Positions 38,515 through 47,464 of a stretch of DNA of 64,000 nucleotides are shown here, piece after piece (position 1 is the stretch's first letter; every line of letters begins with the position of its first letter). The position numbers were made by a program, and so were the translations under genes. The notes under the pieces are model-generated. The model was not told the DNA's origin. It saw only the letters and a list, made by a program, of their open reading frames with translations, and did no database searches. The stretch lies in the NCBI GenBank assembly GCA_019828565.1, contig JAHDYR010000001.1:1-64000 (forward strand), written 5' to 3'. The DNA comes from Carpediemonas membranifera. Lineage: Eukaryota > Fornicata.

Positions 38515-40109
38515 CTACTCTGCTCTCGCGTCAATGGTCCGGCTGCACACGCGGCACGTGACCTGCCGGTTCGCGCTGACTGTGGCCGACCGATGGCAGT
38601 GGGGGCACGTGACGGTGCGCTGCCTCGCGACGCCCTCGGGCAGGTCGACTGTCTGGCGCGGCGCCATCTCGCACTGGCCGCCGTAGTGGGCCATGTGCTC
38701 TTCCTGGTTGGCCACGCGGAGCAGGCACTTGTGGCAGAAGTCCTGGCCGCACGGGCACTTCGACATCTTGCAGCTGTCCAGGTCGCCCTCGCGCGAGGTC
38801 AGCTCGCCGCACGTGGGGCAGCGGCGGATGACGGGGACGTCCACAGCGGCGCCTCTGCCGAGCGTGACCAGGCGGCACGTCTGCAGGATGTCGTTCTGCT
38901 CGACGAGCGTCCTGATCTCGGCGCGCGAGTATGCCTGCTGGCGCCGCGGGATGACGTAGAAGTCGGCTGCCGCGCCTGCTGCGGCAGGGGCCGAGTCGAG
39001 CACCGCCTGGCGCATCTGGCCGGCGTCCTCCAGACGAGGGAGGCGGGAGGCGCCCGTGCAGTCGGCGTACACGCGGTGGTGGTCGTGGAGGGTCACGCCG
39101 ACGGAGCCGGGCTGGGGGAACTGGCCGCCGAACACGTGGAAGGCGAAGCGGCGGCGCGTCTCGTCGTCCTCGAGCACGGCGCGGAGGGCGTCCTGCACGC
39201 CCTGGCTGTCCGCGGGGAAGCGCAGCGGGGCGAGCACGGCGTCGACCGTGAGCGGGTTGGGGCGCACGAGTAGGGCCCGCAGCTGGGCGGCCGTCAGCGC
39301 GAGGACCTTCTCGCTGAAGCGCGTCTTCGAGGGCGTCGGGCGTGAAGACCAGCGTGCCCTCGCGGAAGATGGGCACAGCGAACACCATGCCCCCGACGGC
39401 CTGGCGGACGGCCACATGCGGCAGCTCGACGACCAGGTCGGGCAGGGCCTTCGCGGAGTCGTCGCCCGAGAGCGTCGCGGGGATGGCGAACAGGTCCTCC
39501 TCGCATGCGGCGATGCTGGCCAGGCTCGCCGAAACGTCGTCAGCGAGGGCGATGTCGACCGGGTCCTCGCGGAACATCTGCAGGCGCACGCGGTCGATGT
39601 CGTCGACGAAGGCGTGGGCGTTCGCGAACCTGCTGCTCGCCGCGTTGAGGTCGACCTCGGGGTCCAGCTCGTTGGCAGCGGCAGCGAAGAGGCCGTCGGC
39701 CAGGGCGCGGCGGACGGACCAGCGGGCCTCGGGGTGGGTGGCGAGCATGCCGGAGAGCACGTCGCGCAGGGCGTCGGGGACGGCAACAGTGGCGAGCAGG
39801 GCGGCGCAGAGAGTGTCGTCGTTGGCGGTCGAACTCTCGAGCAAGTCCCTGTTGTTGCTGAGAGAGAGGATGTCCCTGCAGAAATCCGTATAGTCCTTCG
39901 TCATCAGCGCCAGCATCGTCAGGCCCGCGTGGTACACATCGGCTGCCTGCTGCTCGCGATGCTTCAGCTTCTTTCCGGCCTTGCGCGCGGCGATCTCCTC
40001 GGGCGCGCTGAAGGCGAGCGTGCCGATGTTGACTCCGGTCGCGGTCGCGTTCACGGCGTCCATGTTCGAGGCCGTCTCGAAGTCGACGAGCACGGGGTGG
40101 CCCTCGCGC

Positions 40110-40142
<33 letters not shown>

Positions 40143-40645
40143 CAGACGCCCGCGCTGTGCAGGTCGTGGATCGCGGTGAGCAGGCCGTGGAGCAGTCTGC
40201 GCAGGCTGTCGGGCGAGTCGGCTGGGGCGTCGCGCAGATGGCGCTCGAGGCGCTCCATGACGATCGTGCAGGTCTGCTCGGCGCTGTCGACGAGGACGAA
40301 GTGCAGCTTGGGCGCAGCGGGGCTGTGCGCCATGCGCGACAGGATGCCCGCCTCGCGGTCGCAGAGCTTGCGATGGTGCTCGGTGTCGAGCTTGAAGGTC
40401 TTGGCGAAGAAGGTCTGGCCGTCGCGGGTCACGATCTGGCACAGCGCTCTGTTCTCGCTGACGGTCGACTCGACGGCGAAGTCGGACAGCGACAGGTCGG
40501 CGCGCATCTCGGGGAGGTCCATGAGGTGGGCCAGCCCCATCTCGCGCAGCTCGGCGAAGAGGCTGGCCGACGGCGCGGTGAGGGCCTCCAGCTCGGGGCA
40601 GAGCCGGACGAGCTGCGGCGTGCGGCGGGAAAGAACATCCTTCAT
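38515..40645 (-). CDS. Protein kinase with C-terminal IBR-like zinc domain, copy 1 (split frame)
   Basis: ATG at 40,645. Kinase landmarks: FFAKTF (Lys82), Glu98 in the C helix, HRDLKPEN (169-176), VDFE (187-190, where DFG is usual), APEE (214-217), then Arg308 of the last helix. The kinase frame runs open to 38,531 but becomes Arg/Pro-rich nonsense after about residue 445. The frame that looks like protein beyond that point (LTAAQLRALL..., then the zinc domain, stop at 38,515) is one base ahead. The zinc domain has CPTCG, then CKMSKCPCGQDFCHKC, HYGGQC, CPHCH and CRVCS, the spacing of IBR/RING2 (TRIAD) fingers. One polypeptide would need a frame change at about 39,310-39,330. The frame is open 5' of the ATG with a coiled coil. 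Neighbour upstream: N-terminal module ORF at 40,768-41,277. Confidence 0.7.
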
Positions 40646-41310
40646 GTGTGCCAGCTTGACTTTGACGGAGTCTAGTTCCTTCTGCGCTTCGTCAAGCTTG
40701 CCGACGCCGTGTTTGCGTTTCCTGCTGAAGAAGTCGACATCCTCTTCGAGCTCCTCGGCCTTGCTCTTCAGGTCTGGTAGTCGCCCAGCGACCGGAGCTG
40801 CGCAGTGATGGCGTCGGCCTCGGCGAACCCAGCCAGGTGGACCTCAGCCTCGGCGGCCAGGCCAGTCAACTGGCGAATGGTGCGCTCCTCAGCGCTCGTG
40901 TCCTCGCCAAGCTCCTTCCGACTGAGGGCACACTGCCACGTCACGCGGACGGCCGGCTGGAGGAAGGCGCGGAGCGTGGCGTACCTGGCCTGCAGCTCGG
41001 GCGCGAGGGTGGGGAAGTCGACGACCTCGTTGTCAGCGGCCTCGAGCATGCGGGCCATCTCGTCGAGCGAGGGGAGAGACTCGAAGGCGGCGGCGCCGTC
41101 GACGATGGCCGAGGCCGCCTGGTAGGCAGCGCTGACAGCGGCGATCCTGGCCTCGAGCGCCTCGACCCCGGCCCTGGCCTGGGCGATGACGCGGATCTCT
41201 GGGTGGCGTCTGGCCGGGCCGAGTCGGCTGATGAGACCAGCGGGCGACGGAGTGTCGTCAGTGTCAGGTGTTGGCATGGCGACCGAGAGCAGGGGTGGCC
41301 CTCGAGCGTG
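38520..41310 (-). repeat. Kinase-IBR module, segmental copy 1
   Basis: About 2.8 kb nearly identical to 45,2xx-48,03x and to 61,6xx-64,000. Homology to copy 2 starts at CTCTCGCGTCAATGGTCC (38,522) and ends near the CCCTCGAGC at about 41,310. Beyond these points the flanks are unrelated. Relative to copies 2 and 3 it keeps an extra GGAGGCG 7-mer (about 39,039-39,052) and lacks about 18 bp near 41,190. Confidence 0.9.
40768..41277 (-). CDS. N-terminal coiled-coil part of kinase-IBR module, copy 1
   Basis: 169 residues, ATG to TGA, alanine- and glutamate-rich and largely helical (EALEARIAAVSAAYQAA; later LTGLAAEAEVHLAGFAEAD). It ends LRSLGDYQT-stop. Immediately downstream, in another frame, the coding character continues as LKSKAEELEEDVDFFSRKRK and runs into the kinase Met at 40,645. 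The two pieces were therefore probably one protein, broken by one missing base or joined by splicing. The same junction occurs in the other copies. Lacks the TEYEAA hexapeptide stretch present in copy 2. Function unknown; likely oligomerisation. Confidence 0.55.
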   Translation of the reverse strand: MPTPDTDDTPSPAGLISRLGPARRHPEIRVIAQARAGVEALEARIAAVSAAYQAASAIVDGAAAFESLPSLDEMARMLEAADNEVVDFPTLAPELQARYATLRAFLQPAVRVTWQCALSRKELGEDTSAEERTIRQLTGLAAEAEVHLAGFAEADAITAQLRSLGDYQT

Positions 41311-42695
41311 GCGCTCAGCCCAGCAGCCTGGTCGGCAGCGGCGAAGGTCACCATGGCCTGGAGAGACGAAATGGTGGTCCTCGCGTCAGAGAGTTTTGTC
41401 CTCGCCCAAGACAGTTCTGTACTCGCCTCAGAGAGCTCCACCCTGAGTCTGGCGTTGCAGTTCGCCAGTGATGTGATTGCGTCAACGGCATCATTATGCG
41501 GACCTTCGGCCACAAACAGTCCACCCGCCATTCTGATCATGGACGAAATCGGGGCGGCCATGGCGATGCGGAGATCTCGTGGGGCGACCTGCGATGAGGC
41601 CACGCGAGAGACGACCTGCCTCAGCTGGCCGATAGACGCGTCAACCAGGACAACGTCCGAGACGGCGCCCGAGCAGAAGTCGGCAACAATCTGGTCGCAC
41701 CTGCATTCGTTGAAGAGCTTGATGAGCTTGGCCAGCTCGGCGTCCTTGGAGTCTATCTTGGCGAACTTGTCCTCCAGCCAGACTCTGGCGGCGGGGCGGG
41801 TCAGCGTCATCGTGAAGGAGCGGGGCAGACCAGTGGCGAGGAAGTGGAGGAGGATGCGAGCGGTGTCGCTGATGAGTACTTCTGAGTCGTCAGGGTCGAT
41901 GGCGATGTCGGCGTCGGGGGCGACTGGGCTGGAGCAGAGCTGGTTGACGGTGGCCAGGAACTGGAGGGTGCGGGTGAGTGCGCTCCAGACCTTGGCTGTC
42001 GTGTCGCTGGATCCAGACACGATCGTGGTGCCGTCTCGGGAGAACGCGACACCATCCACCGTATGATTGTGCCCCGAGAACGTCCTGATCAGCGCCCCGG
42101 TCGCGACGTCCCACTGCATGATGGTGTTGTCGCCAGACCCAGACAGCAGAGTCCTGCCGTCGGGGGAGAAGGCGAGGCTCCACACAATATCGGTGTGCCC
42201 AATAAGGGTCCGAGTCAGCTCGCCAGTTGCGGAGTCCCAGAACTTGATTGAGCCAACATTGTCTCCGGATGCGATGATGGCCCCGTCGGGTGACACGGCA
42301 ATCGTGATGACACCGGAACCATGGTCCATGGTCCTGATGCATTCGCCAGTTGTGGCGATCCACTGCTTGACCTTGCTGTCCCAACTTCCAGTGCAAATGG
42401 TCGAGCCATCAGGGGAGATGGCCACACCGATCACCTCTCTGGAATGCCCTGTGAATGTCAGCCTGCACTGCCCTGTCTCGACGTCCCAGACCTTGGCGGT
42501 TTTGTCATACGATCCAGAGACCAGGGTGCGGCCATCGGACGAGAATGCAAGGCAGTGCACAACATCAGTGTGCCCGCTTTGGGTCTTAGTCACCCGACCT
42601 GTGGCTACGTTCCAGAGTTTGATACTTACGTCATCGCCACCAGAAGCGATGGTCGCCCCGTCCGGCGACACGGCAACGCATAAGTTGACCTCCAT
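40941..42695 (-). CDS. WD40 propeller protein (blades 2-7), running into the kinase module out of frame
   Basis: 584-residue frame. Residues 1-250 hold six WD40 blades with the usual SPDG...SGS.D...K.WD.ATG...R.L.GH pattern. A further blade lies upstream in a shifted frame, giving seven in all, a full propeller. Residues about 260-470 are helical (SEASTELSWARTKLSDA suggests a coiled coil). The frame then enters the kinase module at SATLEGHP. There copy 1 has one C fewer than copy 2, so the last ~115 residues are an out-of-frame Ser/Arg/Pro-rich read that overlaps the 40,768-41,277 ORF. With the C-run repaired the propeller would run in frame into the coiled coil. I read this locus as a WD40-coiled coil-kinase-IBR gene in decay, or one with consensus errors. 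WD40 propellers are protein-binding platforms. Confidence 0.75.
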   Translation of the reverse strand: MEVNLCVAVSPDGATIASGGDDVSIKLWNVATGRVTKTQSGHTDVVHCLAFSSDGRTLVSGSYDKTAKVWDVETGQCRLTFTGHSREVIGVAISPDGSTICTGSWDSKVKQWIATTGECIRTMDHGSGVITIAVSPDGAIIASGDNVGSIKFWDSATGELTRTLIGHTDIVWSLAFSPDGRTLLSGSGDNTIMQWDVATGALIRTFSGHNHTVDGVAFSRDGTTIVSGSSDTTAKVWSALTRTLQFLATVNQLCSSPVAPDADIAIDPDDSEVLISDTARILLHFLATGLPRSFTMTLTRPAARVWLEDKFAKIDSKDAELAKLIKLFNECRCDQIVADFCSGAVSDVVLVDASIGQLRQVVSRVASSQVAPRDLRIAMAAPISSMIRMAGGLFVAEGPHNDAVDAITSLANCNARLRVELSEASTELSWARTKLSDARTTISSLQAMVTFAAADQAAGLSATLEGHPCSRSPCQHLTLTTLRRPLVSSADSARPDATQRSASSPRPGPGSRRSRPGSPLSALPTRRPRPSSTAPPPSSLSPRSTRWPACSRPLTTRSSTSPPSRPSCRPGTPRSAPSSSRPSA

Positions 42696-43138
42696 GTGTC
42701 ATGGTCCTGATACACTGACCAGTGGCCGAGTCCCACAGCTTGACGGTGCCATCGCATGAGGCACTGACGATGGTGCCGTCGGAGGTGGCGGCGGCACCGT
42801 GCACAACGTATTCGTGCCCAGTCAGTGTCCTAACGCACTCACCAGCCTCCATAGGTTTCATAGACCGCGTGTTCCACGCTTCTAGCGCGAGCTCAACCCT
42901 GTTCTCATGGTCGGCCTCGAGTCTACCACGCACCATAGAAACGGTAACAGCGGGCTCAGTGAGCTCCATCGTCAGAGTCTCTGGTTCTATACTCTCGCTG
43001 AGTAGGTACTGGATGACCTGCTCGAGGTCCTGCACGGTGATTGGTGTCTCGCCTCGCTTGCGGATCTGGATGCCCTCGGGGCCGGGGCGCTCAGCTCTTG
43101 CGGTGCGGATCTGTACATCTACTGCTCTGCAGCCCTTG
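42631..43138 (-). CDS. N-terminal region and first WD40 blade of the same gene (shifted frame)
   Basis: The frame is open from 43,138 and contains AVDVQIRTARAERPGPEG, a glutamate-rich helical part, then one WD40 blade (GECVRTLTGHEYVVHGAAAT through KLWDSATGQCIRTM). It runs out of register at CATGGAGGTCAAC (about 42,690). One base more there would lead straight into AVSPDGATIASGGDD of the next blade. No in-frame ATG precedes the blade except one in TLTMELTE, so the true 5' end is either upstream beyond an intron or lost. A GTG at 43,035 gives a 134-codon ORF but is an unlikely eukaryotic start. Confidence 0.6.
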
Positions 43139-43531
43139 CTGCGTGAGAATGCGGCCTAGACACGTACCACTGGCTGTGTAAGCGTGGAATTGACGGATCA
43201 AACGCGTCAGGCGTGCTGTGTAAGGGAATCGCGATGCAGCTGGGCTACTGCTGTTGCTACGCACCATCTGTGTGAGAATCGCTGGAAACCGCGAACCTTG
43301 GGCATCATCGCTCCATGCTTGAAAACGACCAAGTCATCCGAGTCGATTGTGCTCAGGGGTGAGTCGACGCCGTGCCAGCCGCGGAACGCAACAGTGACGC
43401 AGGACAGTGGCACTCGCCCTTGCCGAGGATGCCTTGGTCGAGGAATTGACGATCAACCAGAGGGCTGTGAATGATGCATGGTCAGTCCTCCACACCATAT
43501 TGCTCATGCTAGCTGGGCTATCATACATTTA
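43139..43531 (-). other. Possible first exon and 126-nt intron of the WD40 gene
   Basis: Between the WD40 gene and the coiled-coil gene. On the minus strand a protein-like stretch (about 43,413-43,265: VTVAFRGWHGVDSPLSTIDS and onward) ends at AGATG followed by GTGCGT. A TTCTCACGCAG lies 126 nt on, directly before CAAGGGC of the WD40 frame. Splicing 43,264-43,139 out would keep the frame. Other acceptor-like strings (CTTACACAG at about 43,170 and 43,213) lie inside. No convincing in-frame ATG was found upstream, so the gene start is unresolved. Confidence 0.3.
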
Positions 43532-45022
43532 CTAGCCGTACTGCATCCGTACGGCCTGGGTCAGGCTCTTCATCCGGTCGACCTGCACGCTAAGCTCCTT
43601 CCGCTCCACGCTGAGCTGCCGGATCTGCTCCTTCATCTGGGCGATGGCGTCCCTGCGCTGTGTGCCAGTGCTGTCCCGCTGCGCCCTGAGACTCCTGATC
43701 TGCTCGTTCAACTCGGCCAGCTCCTCCTCCCTCGTCTTCACAAGGTCCAGTGTCGTCGTGTCCCGGTCCGCCACGGTCGCCAGACGCTGCTGCAGCGCCC
43801 GACGGTGCTCAACCCGCTGGGCGAGCTCAGATTCAGCAGTCTGAGCCAATATCTGACGGTCATGGTCGATCTGCGCCTTTCTTTCCTTCGTATCGCCCAA
43901 TGCCCGCTCGAGGTCCGCGATCTGGCCTTTCGCGTGGTCAAGCTCGCTCTCCAACCTCCTACGCTCCTCGAGCGCCCTGCTGTGTTCCGCCTCGGCCTCC
44001 TCTAGGTCCAGAGACTGTGCGTCGGTCGCCCTGGTCGCTGCACTACGGCGGGCGTCGTCGGCAGCGTTCAAGTCGGCCTCCAGCTCGAGCAGCTTGCGTC
44101 TAAGCTCTCTGTTACGAGTTTCCTCGACTCTCTTCCTCTGTTCGAGGTCTGCGGCGAGTGACAGCAGCCGCGCGACCTCCTCCGACAGCTGCTGCACCTC
44201 GACGTTGCCCTCAGAGGCCGCCATGGCAGAGCTGCTGCGGGTGGTCTCAACGTCGGCTGTGACGCCGCGTATCGACATGCTAAGGGCCTCGACGGACGCG
44301 AGGAGGGCCGCGATACGGCCAGTGGCCCCGTCGGCGACAGTCTTGACGCTGCCAAGACTCACGGCCATGCGGTCGAGAGAGTCCCCGAACCGCCTGGCAA
44401 GCGTGTCAGCGCCTGCCTTTGCGACGGCCGCCTCCTGCCGCTTTTGCTCCACCGACGACGTCATTGTGCGAATGTTTCCCTCCGATGCATCCCGGAGGTC
44501 CCGTAGGCGGCGCTCCTCCTCCTCAACTCGGCACTTGAGGGCTTCCCGTTCGTGGTTGACCGAGGCCTCCTCTCTACGGAGACGTTCGGTCTCCTTGCGG
44601 ACAGCATCCCGCTGGGTATCGAGGTGACGATGGGCGGCAGTATGGCGCTGTGACTCCTTATCTAATGCGTCCTCATGCTCTCGTTGAACATTCAGCTTCG
44701 AGGAGCGAAGGGCTTCCGTGTTGGCGCTGTAGCTGTTCTCGATTGTCGAGACACGGTCTCGGACACGACGGAGCTTGGGCTTGAGGTCATCACGCTCCCA
44801 CATGGCATGCTCAAGAGCGTCTTGCTTCTTTTGGAACTCGTTCTGGAGCTCCGCATGGAGGCGTTGGAAGCGATGGCGGTCATCGTCTGCTTGTTGCGCT
44901 TGACGGCGAGAGGCAAAGACCATTTGCTTCATGCGCGTCAAGCGAGTGTTAGCTTCTTCCAAATACGTGAGAAGCTCCCGGCTTTGGTTCATAAGATGGT
45001 GATGGCTTTGTGTATTCCGCAT
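43532..45022 (-). CDS. Long coiled-coil protein
   Basis: 496 residues, ATG to TAG. Almost the whole length is heptad-rich charged helix (for example ERLRREEASVNHEREALKCR and ESELDHAKGQIADLERALGD), with one less charged stretch at about 210-280 (SLGSVKTVADGATGRIAALL). No signal peptide, membrane segment or catalytic motif. Such proteins are usually cytoskeletal or scaffold components (flagellar, basal body or nuclear), but no family is recognised and myosin-tail-like resemblance would be generic. It lies between kinase-module copies 1 and 2 on the same strand. Its 5' side is only about 80 bp from the duplicated tail at 45,105, so insertion of copy 2 may have altered its promoter. Confidence 0.8.
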   Translation of the reverse strand: MRNTQSHHHLMNQSRELLTYLEEANTRLTRMKQMVFASRRQAQQADDDRHRFQRLHAELQNEFQKKQDALEHAMWERDDLKPKLRRVRDRVSTIENSYSANTEALRSSKLNVQREHEDALDKESQRHTAAHRHLDTQRDAVRKETERLRREEASVNHEREALKCRVEEEERRLRDLRDASEGNIRTMTSSVEQKRQEAAVAKAGADTLARRFGDSLDRMAVSLGSVKTVADGATGRIAALLASVEALSMSIRGVTADVETTRSSSAMAASEGNVEVQQLSEEVARLLSLAADLEQRKRVEETRNRELRRKLLELEADLNAADDARRSAATRATDAQSLDLEEAEAEHSRALEERRRLESELDHAKGQIADLERALGDTKERKAQIDHDRQILAQTAESELAQRVEHRRALQQRLATVADRDTTTLDLVKTREEELAELNEQIRSLRAQRDSTGTQRRDAIAQMKEQIRQLSVERKELSVQVDRMKSLTQAVRMQYG

Positions 45023-45104
45023 AGCAAGATAAGAAGGAAGGTGCTCTGCGGCTGCTCAAAAAGGCCAGTGCAGGCTGCAATGTCGTGAATATCTACCCGG
45101 TTCC

Positions 45105-45203
45105 TCAGGCTGACGAGGAGGCGGGTTGGTGCCAGTCGGGCCCCACAAGGTCCGCGGCGAGCGGAGGGAGCTCGTCGAGGTGGACGTGGCCGGGGACGAA
45201 TAA
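45105..45203 (+). pseudogene. Duplicated 3' tail of the gene remnant also seen at 61,147-61,596
   Basis: The plus strand reads VPVGPHKVRGERRELVEVDV-AGDE-stop (TAA at 45,201-45,203), identical to the tail at 61,5xx. Nothing of the rest of that gene is present here, so this piece was carried in with the kinase module. Confidence 0.7.
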
Positions 45204-45215
45204 ACTTGACAAACT

Positions 45216-46806
45216 CTACACAGCTCTCGCGTCAATGGTCCGGCTGCACCCGCGGCACGTGACCTGCCTCCGGTTCGCGCTGACTGTGGCCGACCGATGG
45301 CAGTGGGGGCACGTGACGGTGCGCTGCCTCGCGACGCCCTCGGGCAGGTCGACTGTCTGGCGCGGCGCCATCTCGCACTGGCCGCCGTAGTGGGCCATGT
45401 GCTCTTCCTGGTTGGCCACGCGGAGCAGGCACTTGTGGCAGAAGTCCTGGCCGCACGGGCACTTCGACATCTTGCAGCTGTCCAGGTCGCCCTCGCGCGA
45501 GGTCAGCTCGCCGCACGTGGGGCAGCGGCGGATGACGGGGACGTCCACAGCGGCGCCTCTGCCGAGCGTGACCAGGCGGCACGTCTGCAGGATGTCGTTC
45601 TGCTCGACGAGCGTCCTGATCTCGGCGCGCGAGTATGCCTGCTGGCGCCGCGGGATGACGTAGAAGTCGGCTGCCGCGCCTGATGTGGCAGGGGCCGAGT
45701 CGAGCACCGCCTGGCGCATCTGGCCGGCGTCCTCCAGACGAGAGAGGCGCCCGCGCAGTCGGCGTACACGCGGTGGTGGTCGTGGAGGGTCACGCCGACG
45801 GAGCCGGGCTGGGGGAGCTGGCCGCCGAACACGTGGAAGGCGAAGCGGCGGCGCGTCTCGTCGTCCTCGAGCACGGCGCGGAGGGCGTCCTGCACGCCCT
45901 GGCTGTCCGCGGGGAAGCGCAGCGGGGCGAGCACGGCGTCGACCGTGAGCGGGTTGGGGCGCACGAGTAGGGCCCGCAGCTGGGCGGCCGTCAGCGCGAG
46001 GACCTTCTCGCTGAAGCGCGTCTTCGAGGGCGTCGGGCGTGAAGACCAGCGTGCCCTCGCGGAAGATGGGCACAGCGAACACCATGCCCCCGACGGCCTG
46101 GCGGACGGCCACATGCGGCAGCTCGACGACCAGGTCGGGCAGGGCCTTCGCGGCGTCGTCGCCCGAGAGCGTCGCGGGGATGGCGAACAGGTCCTCCTCG
46201 CATGCGGCGATGCTGGCCAGGCTCGCCGAAACGTCGTCAGCGAGGGCGATGTCGACCGGGTCCTCGCGGAACATCTGCAGGCGCACGCGGTCGATGTCGT
46301 CGACGAAGGCGTGGGCGTTCGCGAACCTGCTGCTCGCCGCGTTGAGGTCGACCTCGGGGTCCAGCTCGTTGGCAGCAGCAGCGAAGAGGCCGTCGGCCAG
46401 GGCGCGGCGGACGGACCAGCGGGCCTCGGGGTGGGTGGCGAGCATGCCGGAGAGCACGTCGCGCAGGGCGTCGGGGACGGCAACAGTGGCGAGCAGGGCG
46501 GCGCAGAGAGTGTCGTCGTTGGCGGTCGAACTCTCGAGCAAGTCCCTGTTGTTGCTGAGAGAGAGGATGTCCCTGCAGAAATCCGTATAGTCCTTCGTCA
46601 TCAGCGCCAGCATCGTCAGGCCCGCGTGGTACACATCGGCTGCCTGCTGCTCGCGATGCTTCAGCTTCTTTCCGGCCTTGCGCGCGGCGATCTCCTCGGG
46701 CGCGCTGAAGGCGAGCGTGCCGATGTTGACTCCGGTCGCGGTCGCGTTCACGGCGTCCATGTTCGAGGCCGTCTCGAAGTCGACGAGCACGGGGTGGCCC
46801 TCGCGC

Positions 46807-46839
<33 letters not shown>

Positions 46840-47342
46840 CAGACGCCCGCGCTGTGCAGGTCGTGGATCGCGGTGAGCAGGCCGTGGAGCAGTCTGCGCA
46901 GGCTGTCGGGCGAGTCGGCTGGGGCGTCGCGCAGATGGCGCTCGAGGCGCTCCATGACGATCGTGCAGGTCTGCTCGGCGCTGTCGACGAGGACGAAGTG
47001 CAGCTTGGGCGCAGCGGGGCTGTGCGCCATGCGCGACAGGATGCCCGCCTCGCGGTCGCAGAGCTTGCGATGGTGCTCGGTGTCGAGCTTGAAGGTCTTG
47101 GCGAAGAAGGTCTGGCCGTCGCGGGTCACGATCTGGCACAGCGCTCTGTTCTCGCTGACGGTCGACTCGACGGCGAAGTCGGACAGCGACAGGTCGGCGC
47201 GCATCTCGGGGAGGTCCATGAGGTGGGCCAGCCCCATCTCGCGCAGCTCGGCGAAGAGGCTGGCCGACGGCGCGGTGAGGGCCTCCAGCTCGGGGCAGAG
47301 CCGGACGAGCTGCGGCGTGCGGCGGGAAAGAACATCCTTCAT
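45216..47342 (-). CDS. Protein kinase with C-terminal IBR-like zinc domain, copy 2 (single open frame)
   Basis: 708 residues, ATG to TAG in one frame. Kinase motifs as in copy 1: Lys82, Glu98, HRD 169-171, Asn176, D-F-E at 188-190, APE 214-216. Residues about 446-535 are an Arg/Pro-rich linker that is copy 1's protein-like segment read in another frame. At GRLSRLEDAGQ the frame returns to sense and the IBR/RING2-like zinc domain (CPTCG...CPCGQDFCHKC...CPHCH...CRGC) follows to the end. The return is made by having one GAGGCG-type 7-mer where copy 1 has two (about 45,744). So this is the only copy here that encodes both domains in one unbroken frame. Kinase activity is uncertain because of DFE; the zinc domain lacks a recognisable RING1, so ubiquitin-ligase activity is not claimed. 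It lies directly downstream of the 47,465-48,031 ORF. Confidence 0.8.
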
Positions 47343-47464
47343 GTGTGCCAGCTTGACTTTGACGGAGTCTAGTTCCTTCTGCGCTTCGTCAAGCTTGCCG
47401 ACGCCGTGTTTGCGTTTCCTGCTGAAGAAGTCGACATCCTCTTCGAGCTCCTCGGCCTTGCTCT

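Noticed and set aside
39540-40442. 300-codon Arg/Pro-rich minus-strand ORF inside the kinase
   Set aside because: Out-of-frame read of the kinase sequence, repeated in every copy; low complexity only.
39056-40675. Long plus-strand ORF of 539 codons (and 475 codons at 45,945-47,372)
   Set aside because: Antisense to the kinase, whose motifs are clear. The plus-strand reads are Val/Glu/Gly/Arg-rich shadows caused by GC-rich codons lacking stops.
45216-47342. Programmed frameshift signal at the kinase/linker border
   Set aside because: No slippery heptamer or downstream structure could be recognised; kept only as an untested alternative.
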